Part shown: positions 24,139 to 32,718 of the stretch, piece after piece | Layout of the letters: each line of letters begins with the position of its first letter | Numbering within the stretch: position 1 is the first letter of the stretch | NCBI RefSeq assembly: GCF_018388445.1 | Contig: NZ_CP074405.1 | Coordinates: 2,356,001-2,420,000 of the forward strand | Length of the DNA stretch: 64,000 nt | Direction: 5' to 3' | Origin: Cellulomonas wangleii | GTDB lineage: Bacteria; Actinomycetota; Actinomycetes; Actinomycetales; Cellulomonadaceae | The notes under the pieces: generated by a model | Database searches by the model: none | Seen by the model: only the letters and a program-made list of their open reading frames with translations | Told to the model about the DNA's origin: nothing | Made by a program: the position numbers and the translations under genes

Positions 24139-24612
24139 TCAGCTGGCCAGCGCCGCCAGCGCCTCGCGGTACGCCGCCAGCGGCCGCGCCTGCCCGCGCG
24201 GATTCACCACGCTCCAGCGCAGCACCCCGTCGGCGTCGACGAGGAACGAGCCGCGCAGCGCGTGCCCCGTGGCGTCGTCGAAGACGCCGTACGCGCGGGC
24301 GGCGGCGCCGTGCGGCCAGAAGTCGGAGAGCAGGTCGAAGGTGAACCCCTCCTGCTCCGCCCACGCCCGCAGGGTGAACATCGGGTCGCAGGACACGGCG
24401 AGCAGCCGCACGCCGGCGGCGTCGAACGCCGCGATGTTGTCGCGCAGCTCGCAGAGCTCACCGGTGCAGATGCCCGAGAACGCGAACGGGAAGAACACGA
24501 TCGCTGCCGGCGTGCCGCGCAGCTGCGCCAGGGTGACCGGCGTGCCGTGCGTGTCCGGCAGCGCCAGGTCCGGGGCGGGCGCCCCGACCGCGGGGGCGCT
24601 CGCGTTGCTCAC
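24139..24612 (-). CDS. ahpE: Peroxiredoxin, AhpE type
   Basis: Reduces hydroperoxides with a peroxidatic cysteine. The 157-residue protein has the thioredoxin fold motif FFPFAFSGICTGELCELRDN, where the Cys of SGIC is peroxidatic; a second Cys 5 residues later (TGELC) could resolve it, unlike the one-cysteine M. tuberculosis AhpE. LLSDFWPHGAAARAYGVFDD and RGSFLVDADGVLRW match AhpE closely. GTG start at 24612 overlaps the stop of the DUF3052 gene, so the two are coupled. The order aceE, DUF3052, ahpE is shared with mycobacteria. The electron donor (mycothiol or mycoredoxin in relatives) is inferred. Confidence 0.92.
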   Translation of the reverse strand: MSNASAPAVGAPAPDLALPDTHGTPVTLAQLRGTPAAIVFFPFAFSGICTGELCELRDNIAAFDAAGVRLLAVSCDPMFTLRAWAEQEGFTFDLLSDFWPHGAAARAYGVFDDATGHALRGSFLVDADGVLRWSVVNPRGQARPLAAYREALAALAS

Positions 24613-25031
24613 TTGCCGCGACCGCGCGTGGCCAGCCGGGTGGCGGACCAGTCCGGTCCGATCGCGAAGGTCGTCATCGCGTGCAGGCCCGAGGTGTTCG
24701 CGGCCTCCTCGATGTCCGAGTGCGACACGTGGCCGCGCCGGCCCGCCTTGGGGCTGAACACCCAGATGGGACCGCTGTCGTCGAGCACGGTCATCGCGTC
24801 CACCAGGGCGTCCGTCAGGTCCCCGTCCTCCTGGCGGAACCAGATGACCGCACCGTCGGTGACGTCGTCGTAGTCCTCGTCGACGAGCTCCGTCCCCGTC
24901 AGGGCCTCGAGCCCCGCGCGGACGTCGTTGTCGACGTCGTCGTCGTAGCCCAGCTCCTGGATCACCTGCCCGGCTGTGAAGCCGAGCCGGGCGACAGCCT
25001 GCGTCGCGGAGTCGTCCGCGGTGGATGACAC
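24609..25031 (-). CDS. DUF3052 conserved actinobacterial protein
   Basis: An acidic 140-residue cytoplasmic protein of unknown function, widely kept next to aceE in Actinobacteria (Rv2239c type). Recognisable parts: [60 protein letters not shown] and [19 protein letters not shown]. The GTG at 25031 ([11 protein letters not shown]) is taken as the start because the sequence before it is not conserved-looking and AGAAGGGAA lies upstream. It is divergent from aceE, and the shared region of about 300 bases may regulate both. Confidence 0.85.
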   Translation of the reverse strand: MSSTADDSATQAVARLGFTAGQVIQELGYDDDVDNDVRAGLEALTGTELVDEDYDDVTDGAVIWFRQEDGDLTDALVDAMTVLDDSGPIWVFSPKAGRRGHVSHSDIEEAANTSGLHAMTTFAIGPDWSATRLATRGRGK

Positions 25032-25180
25032 GTCGGCCGGTTCCCTTCTCCCCCGGTGCGCCGCAATGTCCGCGGACCCACCTGTCGATGTCGGCACACG
25101 TTAGCCCACCGCAGGCCCGGCGGCTCTGGCAAGTGGCAGTCCGCCCGGGCGTGTCACGGACGTCACGCCCCCACGGAGCG

Positions 25181-25193
25181 GTCACGGTGTGAC
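25181..25193. promoter_or_regulatory. Palindrome between DUF3052 and aceE
   Basis: GTCACGGTGTGAC is a 5+3+5 inverted repeat 142 bases before the aceE start. GTCACGGACGTCACG, a direct repeat of GTCACG, lies 20 bases to its left. Candidate operator of an unknown regulator. Confidence 0.35.
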
Positions 25194-25334
25194 TTTCTGT
25201 GCCCGTCGGACCGAGAATGGTGCGACTACCCGCAACCGCACCCCGCGCACGACGCGGTGCGCCGGATGCGGGCAACGCAGCGTGCCGAGGGCGCCACCAG
25301 GCGCCGGGCGCGCACGAGACGCGAAGGAGCACCG

Positions 25335-28079
25335 GTGGCTTCCATCGACGAGACGGGCCCCCTGATCGGCGGCCTGCTCAGCCAGGTCCCCGACATCGAC
25401 CCGGAGGAGACCGGTGAGTGGGTCGAGTCCCTCGACGGACTGATCGAGGAGAAGGGCGGCCCGCGGGCCCGCTACGTGCTGATGAGCATGCTGCGGCACG
25501 CCCGTCAGCGCAACGTGGCGATCCCCGCGTCGCTGAACACGCCGTACGTCAACACGATCGCGGTGCACAACGAGCCGTACTTCCCCGGTGACGAGGTCAT
25601 CGAGCGCCGCTACCGCTCGTGGATCCGCTGGAACGCGGCCGTCATGGTGACGCGTGCGCAGCGCCCCGGCGTGGCGGTCGGCGGGCACATCTCGTCGTAC
25701 GCGTCCGTCGCGACCCTCACCGAAGTGGGCCTCAACCACTTCTTCCGCGGCAAGGACCACCCCGGCGGCGGCGACCAGGTCTACTTTCAGGGCCACGCCT
25801 CCCCCGGTGTGTACGCCCGCGCCTTCCTCGAGGGCCGGCTGTCCGAGCACCAGCTCGACGGCTTCCGCCAGGAGCTGTCGCACCCCGGCGGCGGCCTGCC
25901 GTCCTACCCGCACCCGCGCCTGGCACCCGAGCTGTGGGAGTTCCCCACGGTCTCCATGGGCCTGGGCCCGGCGTCCGCGATCTACCAGGCGTGGACGAAC
26001 AAGTACCTGCACAACCGCGGGATCAAGGACACGAGCCAGCAGGACGTCTGGGCGTTCCTCGGCGACGGCGAGATGGACGAGCCCGAGTCCCGCGGCATGC
26101 TCCAGCACGCCGCCCAGCAGGGCCTGGACAACCTCACCTTCGTCGTCAACTGCAACCTGCAGCGGCTCGACGGCCCGGTGCGCGGCAACGGCAAGATCAT
26201 CCAGGAGCTCGAGGCGCAGTTCCGCGGTGCCGGCTGGAACGTCATCAAGGTCATCTGGGGCCGCGAGTGGGACGTCCTGCTCAACGCCGACAAGGACCGC
26301 GCCCTGGTCCACCTGATGAACACCACGCCCGACGGTGACTTCCAGACGTACCGCGCCGAGAGCGGCGCGTTCATCCGTGAGCACTTCTTCGGCCGCGACC
26401 CGCGCACCAAGGCGCTGGTCGAGAAGATGACGGACGACGAGATCTGGGCCCTCAAGCGCGGTGGGCACGACTACCGCAAGCTCTACGCGGCGTACAAGGC
26501 CGCCCGTGAGCACACCGGTCAGCCGACGGTGATCCTCGCGCACACGATCAAGGGCTACGGGCTGGGCTCGGGCTTCGCAGGGCGCAACGCGACGCACCAG
26601 ATGAAGAAGCTCAAGGTCGAGGAGCTCAAGACCCTGCGCGACTCGCTGCACATCCCGATCACGGACGAGCAGCTCGAGGAGAACCCCTACCTGCCCCCGT
26701 ACTACAACCCGGGGCCGGAGGACGACGCGATCAAGTACATGCTCGAGCGGCGCCGGCAGCTGGGCGGGTTCGTCCCCGAGCGGCGCAGCGCGCACACCAA
26801 GCTGACGCTGCCGGGCGACAAGACGTACGAGAGCCTGGCCAAGGGCTCGGGCACGCAGGAGGTCGCCACGACGATGGCGCTCGTGCGCCTGTTCAAGGAC
26901 CTCGTCAAGGACAAAGAGTTCGGCCACCGCCTGGTGCCGATCATCCCGGACGAGGCCCGCACGTTCGGCCTGGACTCGATCTTCCCGAGCGCGAAGATCT
27001 TCAACACCAACGGCCAGAACTACATGGCCGTGGACCGCGAGCTCATGCTGAGCTACAAGGAGTCCGAGGCCGGGCAGATCATGCACACCGGCATCAACGA
27101 GGCCGGTTCCGCGGCCGCGTTCCAGTCGGTGGGCACGTCGTACGCGACGCACGGCGAGCCGCTGATCCCGTTCTACTTCTACTACTCGATGTTCGGGTTC
27201 CAGCGCACCGGCGACCAGTTCTGGGCGGCCGGCGACCAGATGGCGCGCGGCTTCCTCATCGGCGCCACGGCGGGCCGCACGACGCTGACGGGCGAGGGCC
27301 TGCAGCACGCCGACGGCCACTCGCCGCTGCTGGCGGGCACCATGTCCCACGTCGTGCACTACGACCCGGCCTACGGGTACGAGATCCGGCACATCGTGCG
27401 CGACGGCATCCAGCGGATGTACGGCGAGCCCGACGGTCGCGACCAGGACGTCATCTACTACCTGACGGTCTACAACGAGCCGATGGTGCAGCCGGCGGAG
27501 CCCGAGGGCGTCGACGTCGAGGGCATCCTCAAGGGCATCCACCTCATCGCACCGGCCGAGGGTGACGGGCCGCGCGCCCAGATCCTCGCGTCCGGGGTCG
27601 CGGTGCCGTGGGCGCTCGAGGCCCGGCACCTGCTGGCCGAGGACTGGGGCGTGCGCGCCGCGGTCTGGTCGGTGACCAGCTGGAACGAGCTGCGACGCGA
27701 CGCGCTGGCCGCCGAGCAGCACGCCTTCCTCAACCCGGGCGACGAGGTGCGTACCCCGTACCTGACCGCCAAGCTCCAGGGCGCAGAGGGCCCGTTCGTC
27801 GCCACGACGGACTACGACCACCTCGTGCCCGACCAGGTGCGGGCGTGGATCCCGGGTCGCTACGCCACCCTGGGCGCCGACGGCTTCGGGTTCTCCGACA
27901 CCCGCGCGGCGGCGCGTCGGCACTTCAAGATCGACGGTCCGTCGACGGTGGTGCGGGTGCTGCAGCAGCTGGTGCTCGAGGGCAAGGTCGACCCGTCCCT
28001 GCCGGCGCAGGCGATCGAGCGGTACCGCCTGCACGACGTCACCGCCGGCACGTCCGGCAACACGGGTGGCGACTCCTGA
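25335..28079 (+). CDS. aceE: Pyruvate dehydrogenase E1 component, homodimeric type
   Basis: Thiamine diphosphate enzyme that decarboxylates pyruvate and loads acetyl onto E2. 914 residues, the normal size for the alpha2 form of Actinobacteria and Enterobacteria. Family parts: [40 protein letters not shown] with the active-site His, [15 protein letters not shown] (GDG...thiamine motif), [53 protein letters not shown] and [20 protein letters not shown]. The GTG at 25335 follows AAGGAG by 5 bases and gives [13 protein letters not shown]. The stop precedes a strong hairpin. No E2 or E3 genes adjoin, as usual in actinomycetes. Confidence 0.97.
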   Translation: MASIDETGPLIGGLLSQVPDIDPEETGEWVESLDGLIEEKGGPRARYVLMSMLRHARQRNVAIPASLNTPYVNTIAVHNEPYFPGDEVIERRYRSWIRWNAAVMVTRAQRPGVAVGGHISSYASVATLTEVGLNHFFRGKDHPGGGDQVYFQGHASPGVYARAFLEGRLSEHQLDGFRQELSHPGGGLPSYPHPRLAPELWEFPTVSMGLGPASAIYQAWTNKYLHNRGIKDTSQQDVWAFLGDGEMDEPESRGMLQHAAQQGLDNLTFVVNCNLQRLDGPVRGNGKIIQELEAQFRGAGWNVIKVIWGREWDVLLNADKDRALVHLMNTTPDGDFQTYRAESGAFIREHFFGRDPRTKALVEKMTDDEIWALKRGGHDYRKLYAAYKAAREHTGQPTVILAHTIKGYGLGSGFAGRNATHQMKKLKVEELKTLRDSLHIPITDEQLEENPYLPPYYNPGPEDDAIKYMLERRRQLGGFVPERRSAHTKLTLPGDKTYESLAKGSGTQEVATTMALVRLFKDLVKDKEFGHRLVPIIPDEARTFGLDSIFPSAKIFNTNGQNYMAVDRELMLSYKESEAGQIMHTGINEAGSAAAFQSVGTSYATHGEPLIPFYFYYSMFGFQRTGDQFWAAGDQMARGFLIGATAGRTTLTGEGLQHADGHSPLLAGTMSHVVHYDPAYGYEIRHIVRDGIQRMYGEPDGRDQDVIYYLTVYNEPMVQPAEPEGVDVEGILKGIHLIAPAEGDGPRAQILASGVAVPWALEARHLLAEDWGVRAAVWSVTSWNELRRDALAAEQHAFLNPGDEVRTPYLTAKLQGAEGPFVATTDYDHLVPDQVRAWIPGRYATLGADGFGFSDTRAAARRHFKIDGPSTVVRVLQQLVLEGKVDPSLPAQAIERYRLHDVTAGTSGNTGGDS

Positions 28080-28093
28080 CGCCACGCCGCACG

Positions 28094-28129
28094 ACGAACG
28101 CCCCCGGCCCTGCGGCCGGGGGCGTTCGT
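28094..28129. terminator. Bidirectional terminator between aceE and the TPR-like gene
   Basis: ACGAACGCCCCCGGCC and its exact complement form a 16-bp stem with a CTGC loop, 14 bases past the aceE stop and before the stop of the convergent gene. Confidence 0.8.
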
Positions 28130-28179
28130 GCGTTCGTGGGTGGTGCGCGGTGGACGGCGTGCCGGGGCGACCCGGCGCG

Positions 28180-28866
28180 TCAGGTGCCGGGGATGGACTG
28201 CTGTGCGCGCGCGATCTCCTGCGCCAGCTCGGCCTTCAGCCCGGAGACGGTCGGCTGGTCCGGGTACAGGTCCAGCGACGTCAGGTGCTGCTTGGCCTCG
28301 AGCGGGCGGTCGGCGGCGATCGCGGCCCGGACGAGCTCGCGGGCGACGTCGGGGACGTGCTCGCGCGGCCGCCAGTGACCGACCCCGAGGTTGAGCGCCT
28401 CGACGGGCTGCCCGGCGTCCGTGAGCAGGGCCAGCGCCTGCGTCAGCGCCTGACCGGAGGGGTCGCGCTCCGCGGCGGTCGTCAGCCGGCGGATCGTCCC
28501 CTCGTGGTCATCGCGCACGGAGAGCCGTGCGACCTCGATCAGCGGGAACCAGGCGCGCGGGTTGCCGGCGAGCTCCTCGCCGAGCGACCACACGGCCAGG
28601 TCGGCGGCGTGCTGCCGCTCGTGCTCGACGTTCGGCGCGGTCAGCGGGTCCTGCTCGGGGACGGACTCCGCGGCCCGGCGACGCACGATCTCGGCGAGGG
28701 CCTGGAAGGCGCGCTCGTTGTTCGGGTCGTCGCTCAGCATGGACCGCAGCGCGTCCTCGTGGAGCGTGTCGCCGCGTCGCGAGGCCTTCGTCGGGCGACG
28801 CGCCCCGACCGTGGAGGCCGAGGAGGGTCGCCTCATGAGCTGTCGCAGGCGGGGCAGAAGAGCCAT
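28180..28866 (-). CDS. TPR-like helical protein of unknown function
   Basis: A 228-residue, all-helical cytoplasmic protein. The N-terminus is basic (MALLPRLRQLMRRPSSASTV), then come helix pairs resembling degenerate tetratricopeptide repeats: LRSMLSDDPNNERAFQALAE, AWFPLIEVARLSVRDDHEGT, AAERDPSGQALTQALALLTD and AAIAADRPLEAKQHLTSLDL. The pattern NNERAFQALAEI is close to a TPR A helix. ATG at 28866. It is convergent with aceE and divergent from fasR (114 bases). Probably a scaffold; no partner can be named. Confidence 0.7.
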   Translation of the reverse strand: MALLPRLRQLMRRPSSASTVGARRPTKASRRGDTLHEDALRSMLSDDPNNERAFQALAEIVRRRAAESVPEQDPLTAPNVEHERQHAADLAVWSLGEELAGNPRAWFPLIEVARLSVRDDHEGTIRRLTTAAERDPSGQALTQALALLTDAGQPVEALNLGVGHWRPREHVPDVARELVRAAIAADRPLEAKQHLTSLDLYPDQPTVSGLKAELAQEIARAQQSIPGT

Positions 28867-28941
28867 GCCGAGACCCTATCCGGTCAGCCCGCGCCGCACC
28901 TTCCCGAGGACCCTCACGGGTGCGTGCGACGCTGCCGGACA

Positions 28942-28974
28942 TTTGTCGACTTCCCACAACAGCGCCCCTATGCT
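28942..28974 (+). promoter_or_regulatory. fasR promoter with candidate FasR operator
   Basis: TTTGT-N9-ACAAC (28942-28960) is an inverted repeat (TTGT/ACAA) also present before fabD. TATGCT (28969-28974) ends 6 bases before the fasR ATG, so the site covers the -35 position and would suit autoregulation. Confidence 0.5.
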
Positions 28975-28980
28975 CGCGCC

Positions 28981-30225
28981 ATGGCGACGTCTCCCCGGAC
29001 GCCGGCGGCGCGTGCGCCCCGTCGCACCGTTCCCCCCGTCCCCGACGGCGGCACCGCCGTCCCCGGTACGCCCACCGACCAGAGCGAGACGCAGCGGCGC
29101 GTGCGCGAGGGCACAGGTCTGCTCGCGGCCGCGGCCATGCGTCGGCTGGACGCCGACCTCTCGTGGTACCGCGCGCTGCCGGCCGAGGACCGGTCCTGGG
29201 TCAACCTGGTCGCACAGGCGGGCATCACCGCGTTCGTCACCTGGTACGCCGACCCGACGCAGCCCCCGCACGGAGTCGGTGAGATCTTCGCCACCGCCCC
29301 GCCCGAGCTGACGCGCTCGATCTCGCTCCAGCACACCCTCCAGCTGGTCCGGGTGGTCGTCGACGTCGTCGAGACGCACTCCGACCGGCTGGCCGCCCCG
29401 GGCGCGGAGCGCGAGCTGCGTGAGGCCGTGCTGCGGTACTCGCGGGAGGTGGCGTTCTCCGCGGCGGAGGTCTACGCGCGCGCCGCCGAGGTGCGCGGCG
29501 CCTGGGACGCCCGCCTCGAGGCGCTGGTCGTGGACGCACTGGTGCGCGGCGACGCCGACGACGCGCTGCGCTCGCGCGTGTCCGCCCTGGGCTGGAGCGG
29601 TCGCGGCGCGACGCTCGTCGTCGTGGGCACCACGACGGCCCACATGGACGAGGTCCGGGCCGCGGACCTGCGCCGGGCGACCCGGCGTGCGGCGGACGAC
29701 GCGCTGGTCGGCATCCTCGGGGACCGCCTGGTCGTCTTCCTGGGCGGCGAGGGCGACCTGCGTGCCGCCGCGATGTCGCTGCTGCCGCGCTTCGGGCCCG
29801 GGCCCGTCGTCGTGGGTCCCACGGCCACCGGGCTGGCCGAGGCCACGCGCTCGGCGCGTGCCGCCCTCGCGGGGCTCGCCGCGGCCGCCGGCTGGGAACA
29901 GGCGCCACGGCCGGTGCACGCCGACGACCTGCTGCCCGAGCGGGTCCTCGTCGGGGACACCGAGGCCCGCCGGGCGCTCGTCGAGCGGGCCTACGCCCCG
30001 CTGGCGGCGAGCCAGGGGTCCCTGCTCGAGACGCTGTCGGCCTACCTGGGCGGGGGCCGGTCGCTGGAGGCCGCCGCCCGATCGCTGTACGTGCACCCCA
30101 ACACCGTCCGGTACCGGTTGCGGCGTGTGGCCGACGTCACGGGCTGGGACCCGCTCGACGCACGCGAGTCGTACGTGCTGCAGACGGCACTGGCCGTCGG
30201 CAGGCTCGACGGCGCGGCGGGCTGA
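28981..30225 (+). CDS. fasR: PucR-type transcriptional regulator of fatty acid synthesis
   Basis: A 414-residue DNA-binding regulator sitting in front of fabD, the position held by FasR in Streptomyces, where it activates the fabD-fabH-acpP-fabF operon. The middle (about 200-290) is a GGDEF-like CdaR domain without catalytic motifs (LVVVGTTTAHMDEVRAADLR), and the C-terminus (about 345-405) is the PucR helix-turn-helix: LLETLSAYLGGGRSLEAAAR, SLYVHPNTVRYRLRRVADVT, GWDPLDARESYVLQTAL. The N-terminal 40 residues are Pro/Arg-rich. A TATGCT box 6 bases before ATG indicates a leaderless start. FasR function is assigned by synteny and domain layout; the ligand is unknown here. Confidence 0.88.
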   Translation: MATSPRTPAARAPRRTVPPVPDGGTAVPGTPTDQSETQRRVREGTGLLAAAAMRRLDADLSWYRALPAEDRSWVNLVAQAGITAFVTWYADPTQPPHGVGEIFATAPPELTRSISLQHTLQLVRVVVDVVETHSDRLAAPGAERELREAVLRYSREVAFSAAEVYARAAEVRGAWDARLEALVVDALVRGDADDALRSRVSALGWSGRGATLVVVGTTTAHMDEVRAADLRRATRRAADDALVGILGDRLVVFLGGEGDLRAAAMSLLPRFGPGPVVVGPTATGLAEATRSARAALAGLAAAAGWEQAPRPVHADDLLPERVLVGDTEARRALVERAYAPLAASQGSLLETLSAYLGGGRSLEAAARSLYVHPNTVRYRLRRVADVTGWDPLDARESYVLQTALAVGRLDGAAG

Positions 30226-30254
30226 CCGGCAGGTCGCCGCACCGCGACGGGACC

Positions 30255-30273
30255 TTTGTACGGGTCCGACAAC
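30255..30273 (+). promoter_or_regulatory. Candidate FasR operator upstream of fabD
   Basis: TTTGT-N9-ACAAC, same half-sites and spacing as before fasR, centred about 76 bases upstream of the fabD GTG. The far-upstream position would suit activation. Confidence 0.5.
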
Positions 30274-30339
30274 GCTGGGTCGCGAGGTTGGTGCGTGGCG
30301 CGACCGGGCGGGGTCGTGCGGGCACGGCACAGTGGTCAC

Positions 30340-31317
30340 GTGCTCGTCGTCGCCTGCCCCGGCCAGGGTGCCCAGTCCCCCGGCATGCTCGCCCCGTGGA
30401 CGGAGGTCGACGGCTTCGTCGACGCCCTGCACCGCGCGAGCGAGGTCACCGGGACCGACCTGCTCGCGCACGGCACGACGTCGGACGCCGAGACCATCCG
30501 GGACACCGCGGTCGCCCAGCCGCTGCTGGTGGCCACCGCCCTGGCCACCCTGCGGGCCGTGCTCGGTGCCCCCGCGGGAACCGCGCTGCCCACGGCCGCC
30601 CGCGGCACCGTCGACGTCGTCGCCGGGCACTCCGTGGGTGAGCTCGCGGCCGCCGCCGTCGCCGGCGTGATGACGGACGACGAGGCCCTGCGCCTGGTCG
30701 CCGTGCGTGGCGCCGCCATGGCCCGCGCCGCCGCCGCGTCGCCCACCGGCATGCGCGCGGTCCTGGGCGGCGACCCGGAGGAGGTGCTCGCACGGCTCGC
30801 GGAGCTCGGGCTCGTGCCGGCCAACGTCAACGGGGCCGGGCAGGTCGTCGCGGCAGGGCCGCTCGACGCCCTGGCAGCGCTGGGCGACGCGCCTCCGACG
30901 CGTGCCCGCGTCGTCCCGTTGCAGGTGGCGGGTGCCTTCCACACCGACGCCATGGCGCCCGCGGTCGAGGAGCTGGCGGCCGCCGCCGCGCACGTCATCC
31001 CCCGCGACCCGGTCGTGACGCTGCTCGGCAACGGCGACGGCGCCGTCGTGCGGGACGGCGCGGACGCCGTGGCCCGCCTCGTGGCCCAGGTCGCCCGCCC
31101 CGTCCGGTGGGACCTGTGCCAGGCGACGCTCGTCGACCTGGGTGTGACCGCGCTCCTCGAGGTGGCCCCCGGCGGCGTCCTGACCGGCCTGGCGCGTCGT
31201 ACGCTGCCGGGCGTCGAGACCCTCGCCCTGAAGTCCCCCGCCGACCTCGACGCCGCACGCGACCTCGTCCGTCGGCACGCCGGTACCGCCCTGACCCCCC
31301 AGGAGAGCCAGCCGTGA
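30340..31317 (+). CDS. fabD: Malonyl-CoA:ACP S-malonyltransferase
   Basis: Loads malonyl groups from CoA onto acyl carrier protein. 325 residues. Motifs: VVACPGQGAQSPGML at the N-terminus, GHSVGELAAAAVAG with nucleophile Ser98, the CoA-site Arg in VRGAAMARAA, NVNGAGQVVAAG, and GAFHTDAM with His201. The GTG at 30340 is chosen because the family begins with this strand; CACAGT ends 6 bases before it and may be a -10 box of a leaderless transcript, whereas the upstream codons in the frame read as non-coding. The stop overlaps the fabH GTG (GTGA). First structural gene of the FAS II operon. Confidence 0.96.
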   Translation: MLVVACPGQGAQSPGMLAPWTEVDGFVDALHRASEVTGTDLLAHGTTSDAETIRDTAVAQPLLVATALATLRAVLGAPAGTALPTAARGTVDVVAGHSVGELAAAAVAGVMTDDEALRLVAVRGAAMARAAAASPTGMRAVLGGDPEEVLARLAELGLVPANVNGAGQVVAAGPLDALAALGDAPPTRARVVPLQVAGAFHTDAMAPAVEELAAAAAHVIPRDPVVTLLGNGDGAVVRDGADAVARLVAQVARPVRWDLCQATLVDLGVTALLEVAPGGVLTGLARRTLPGVETLALKSPADLDAARDLVRRHAGTALTPQESQP

Positions 31318-32318
31318 CCCGTCCGACCCTCACGCAGGCCACCGGGCCCGCGCACACCCGCATCCTCGGGCTCGGCGCGGTGCGCGGCGAGCGCGTGGTC
31401 CCCAACGACGACCTCGTCGGCCCCATCGAGTCGTCCGACGAGTGGATCCGCCAGCGCACGGGCATCGTGACGCGGCGTCGCGCCGGTGAAGGCACCGACG
31501 TCCTCGACCTGGCGGAGGGCGCCGCCCGCGCCGCGCTGGAGCACGCCGGGCTGACCGGCGCGGACATCGACGTCGTCATCCTGTCCACGGTGACGTACTT
31601 CCACCAGACGCCCGCCGGGGCCGCCATCCTGGCCGACCGCATCGGCGCCACGCCGGCCGCGGCGTACGACATCTCGGCGGCCTGCGCGGGGTACTGCTAC
31701 GGCATCGGTCAGGCCGATGCCCTGGTGCGTGCCGGGACGGCCCGCCACGTCCTGGTGATCGGCGCGGAGAAGATGAGCGAGTTCGTCGACCCGACGGACC
31801 GGTCCATCTCCTTCCTGCTCGGCGACGGTGCGGGCGCCGTCGTCGTCGGCCCGTCCGACACGCCCGGGATCGGCCCCACGGTGTGGGGCTCGGACGGCAG
31901 CCAGGCGCAGGCGATCCGCCAGACCCACTCGTGGCTCGCGACCCGCGACGAGGGCGCCGGGTGGCCGACCCTGCGCCAGGAGGGCCAGTCGGTCTTCAAG
32001 TGGGCCGTCTGGCAGATGGCCCCCGTCGCCCAGAAGGCGATGGACGCCGCCGGCGTCTCCCCGCAGGACATCGAGGCGTTCGTCCCGCACCAGGCCAACA
32101 TGCGGATCATCGACCAGCTCATCAAGCAGCTGCGGCTGCCCGAGAGCGTCGTCGTGGGACGGGACATCGCCGACACCGGCAACACGTCCGCCGCGTCGAT
32201 CCCCCTGGCCACGGAGCGCCTGCTGCGCGAGGGGCAGGTCGGCTCCGGCGCGCTCGCGCTGCAGATCGGCTTCGGCGCCGGCCTCGTCTACGCGGCCCAG
32301 GTCGTCGTCCTGCCCTGA
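31314..32318 (+). CDS. fabH: 3-oxoacyl-ACP synthase III
   Basis: Starts each fatty acid by condensing a short acyl-CoA with malonyl-ACP. 334 residues. Catalytic triad in family context: Cys124 in ISAACAGYCYG, His259 in VPHQAN, Asn290 in DTGNTSAAS. RTGIVTRRRAGEGTD and FLLGDGAGAVVVG also match. Branched or straight starter preference cannot be settled by eye; actinomycetes usually use branched-chain starters for iso/anteiso acids. The GTG overlaps the fabD stop by 4 bases. Confidence 0.97.
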   Translation: MTRPTLTQATGPAHTRILGLGAVRGERVVPNDDLVGPIESSDEWIRQRTGIVTRRRAGEGTDVLDLAEGAARAALEHAGLTGADIDVVILSTVTYFHQTPAGAAILADRIGATPAAAYDISAACAGYCYGIGQADALVRAGTARHVLVIGAEKMSEFVDPTDRSISFLLGDGAGAVVVGPSDTPGIGPTVWGSDGSQAQAIRQTHSWLATRDEGAGWPTLRQEGQSVFKWAVWQMAPVAQKAMDAAGVSPQDIEAFVPHQANMRIIDQLIKQLRLPESVVVGRDIADTGNTSAASIPLATERLLREGQVGSGALALQIGFGAGLVYAAQVVVLP

Positions 32319-32386
32319 CCCGGTCGGCGCGGACCGCGCCTGTACCGTTCAGCACGTCCCAGCACCACCCGACACGAGGAGACACG

Positions 32387-32635
32387 ATGGCGCACAGCGA
32401 GCAGGAGATCCTGGCCGGACTGGCCGAGATCGTCAGCGAGGAGACCGGCCTGCCGACCGACTCCGTCCTGCCCGAGAAGTCCTTCACCGACGACCTCGAC
32501 ATCGACTCGCTGTCGATGATGACGATCGTCACGCTCGCGGAGGAGAAGTTCGACGTCCAGATCCCCGACGACGAGGTCAAGAACCTCGCCACCGTGGGCG
32601 ACGCCGTGAGCTTCATCGCCGGCGCCCAGGCCTGA
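32387..32635 (+). CDS. acpP: Acyl carrier protein
   Basis: Carries the growing acyl chain on a phosphopantetheine arm. 82 residues, acidic, with the prosthetic-group serine Ser41 in DDLDIDSLSMMTIV and the usual helix 3 (EEKFDVQIPDDEVKNLATVG). The ATG follows GAGGAG by 6 bases, a strong ribosome site unlike the coupled starts around it. A TACCGT sequence about 40 bases upstream (32343-32348) could be an extra promoter within the operon. A GC-rich hairpin follows the stop, which may set more acpP than fabF transcript. Confidence 0.97.
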   Translation: MAHSEQEILAGLAEIVSEETGLPTDSVLPEKSFTDDLDIDSLSMMTIVTLAEEKFDVQIPDDEVKNLATVGDAVSFIAGAQA

Positions 32636-32660
32636 GCCTGCGCGCCGCACCCGCGGCACC

Positions 32661-32698
32661 CGGGCGGTGCGCCGGCCTGCGGCCGTGCGCACCGCCCG
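32661..32698 (+). terminator. Intercistronic hairpin between acpP and fabF
   Basis: CGGGCGGTGCGC (32661-32672) pairs exactly with GCGCACCGCCCG (32687-32698), and inside it CGGCC pairs with GGCCG around TGC. It sits 26 bases after the acpP stop and 10 before the fabF ribosome site. Likely an attenuator or a 3'-stabilising stem. Confidence 0.6.
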
Positions 32699-32718
32699 CC
32701 TGACCCAAGGAGAACCCC

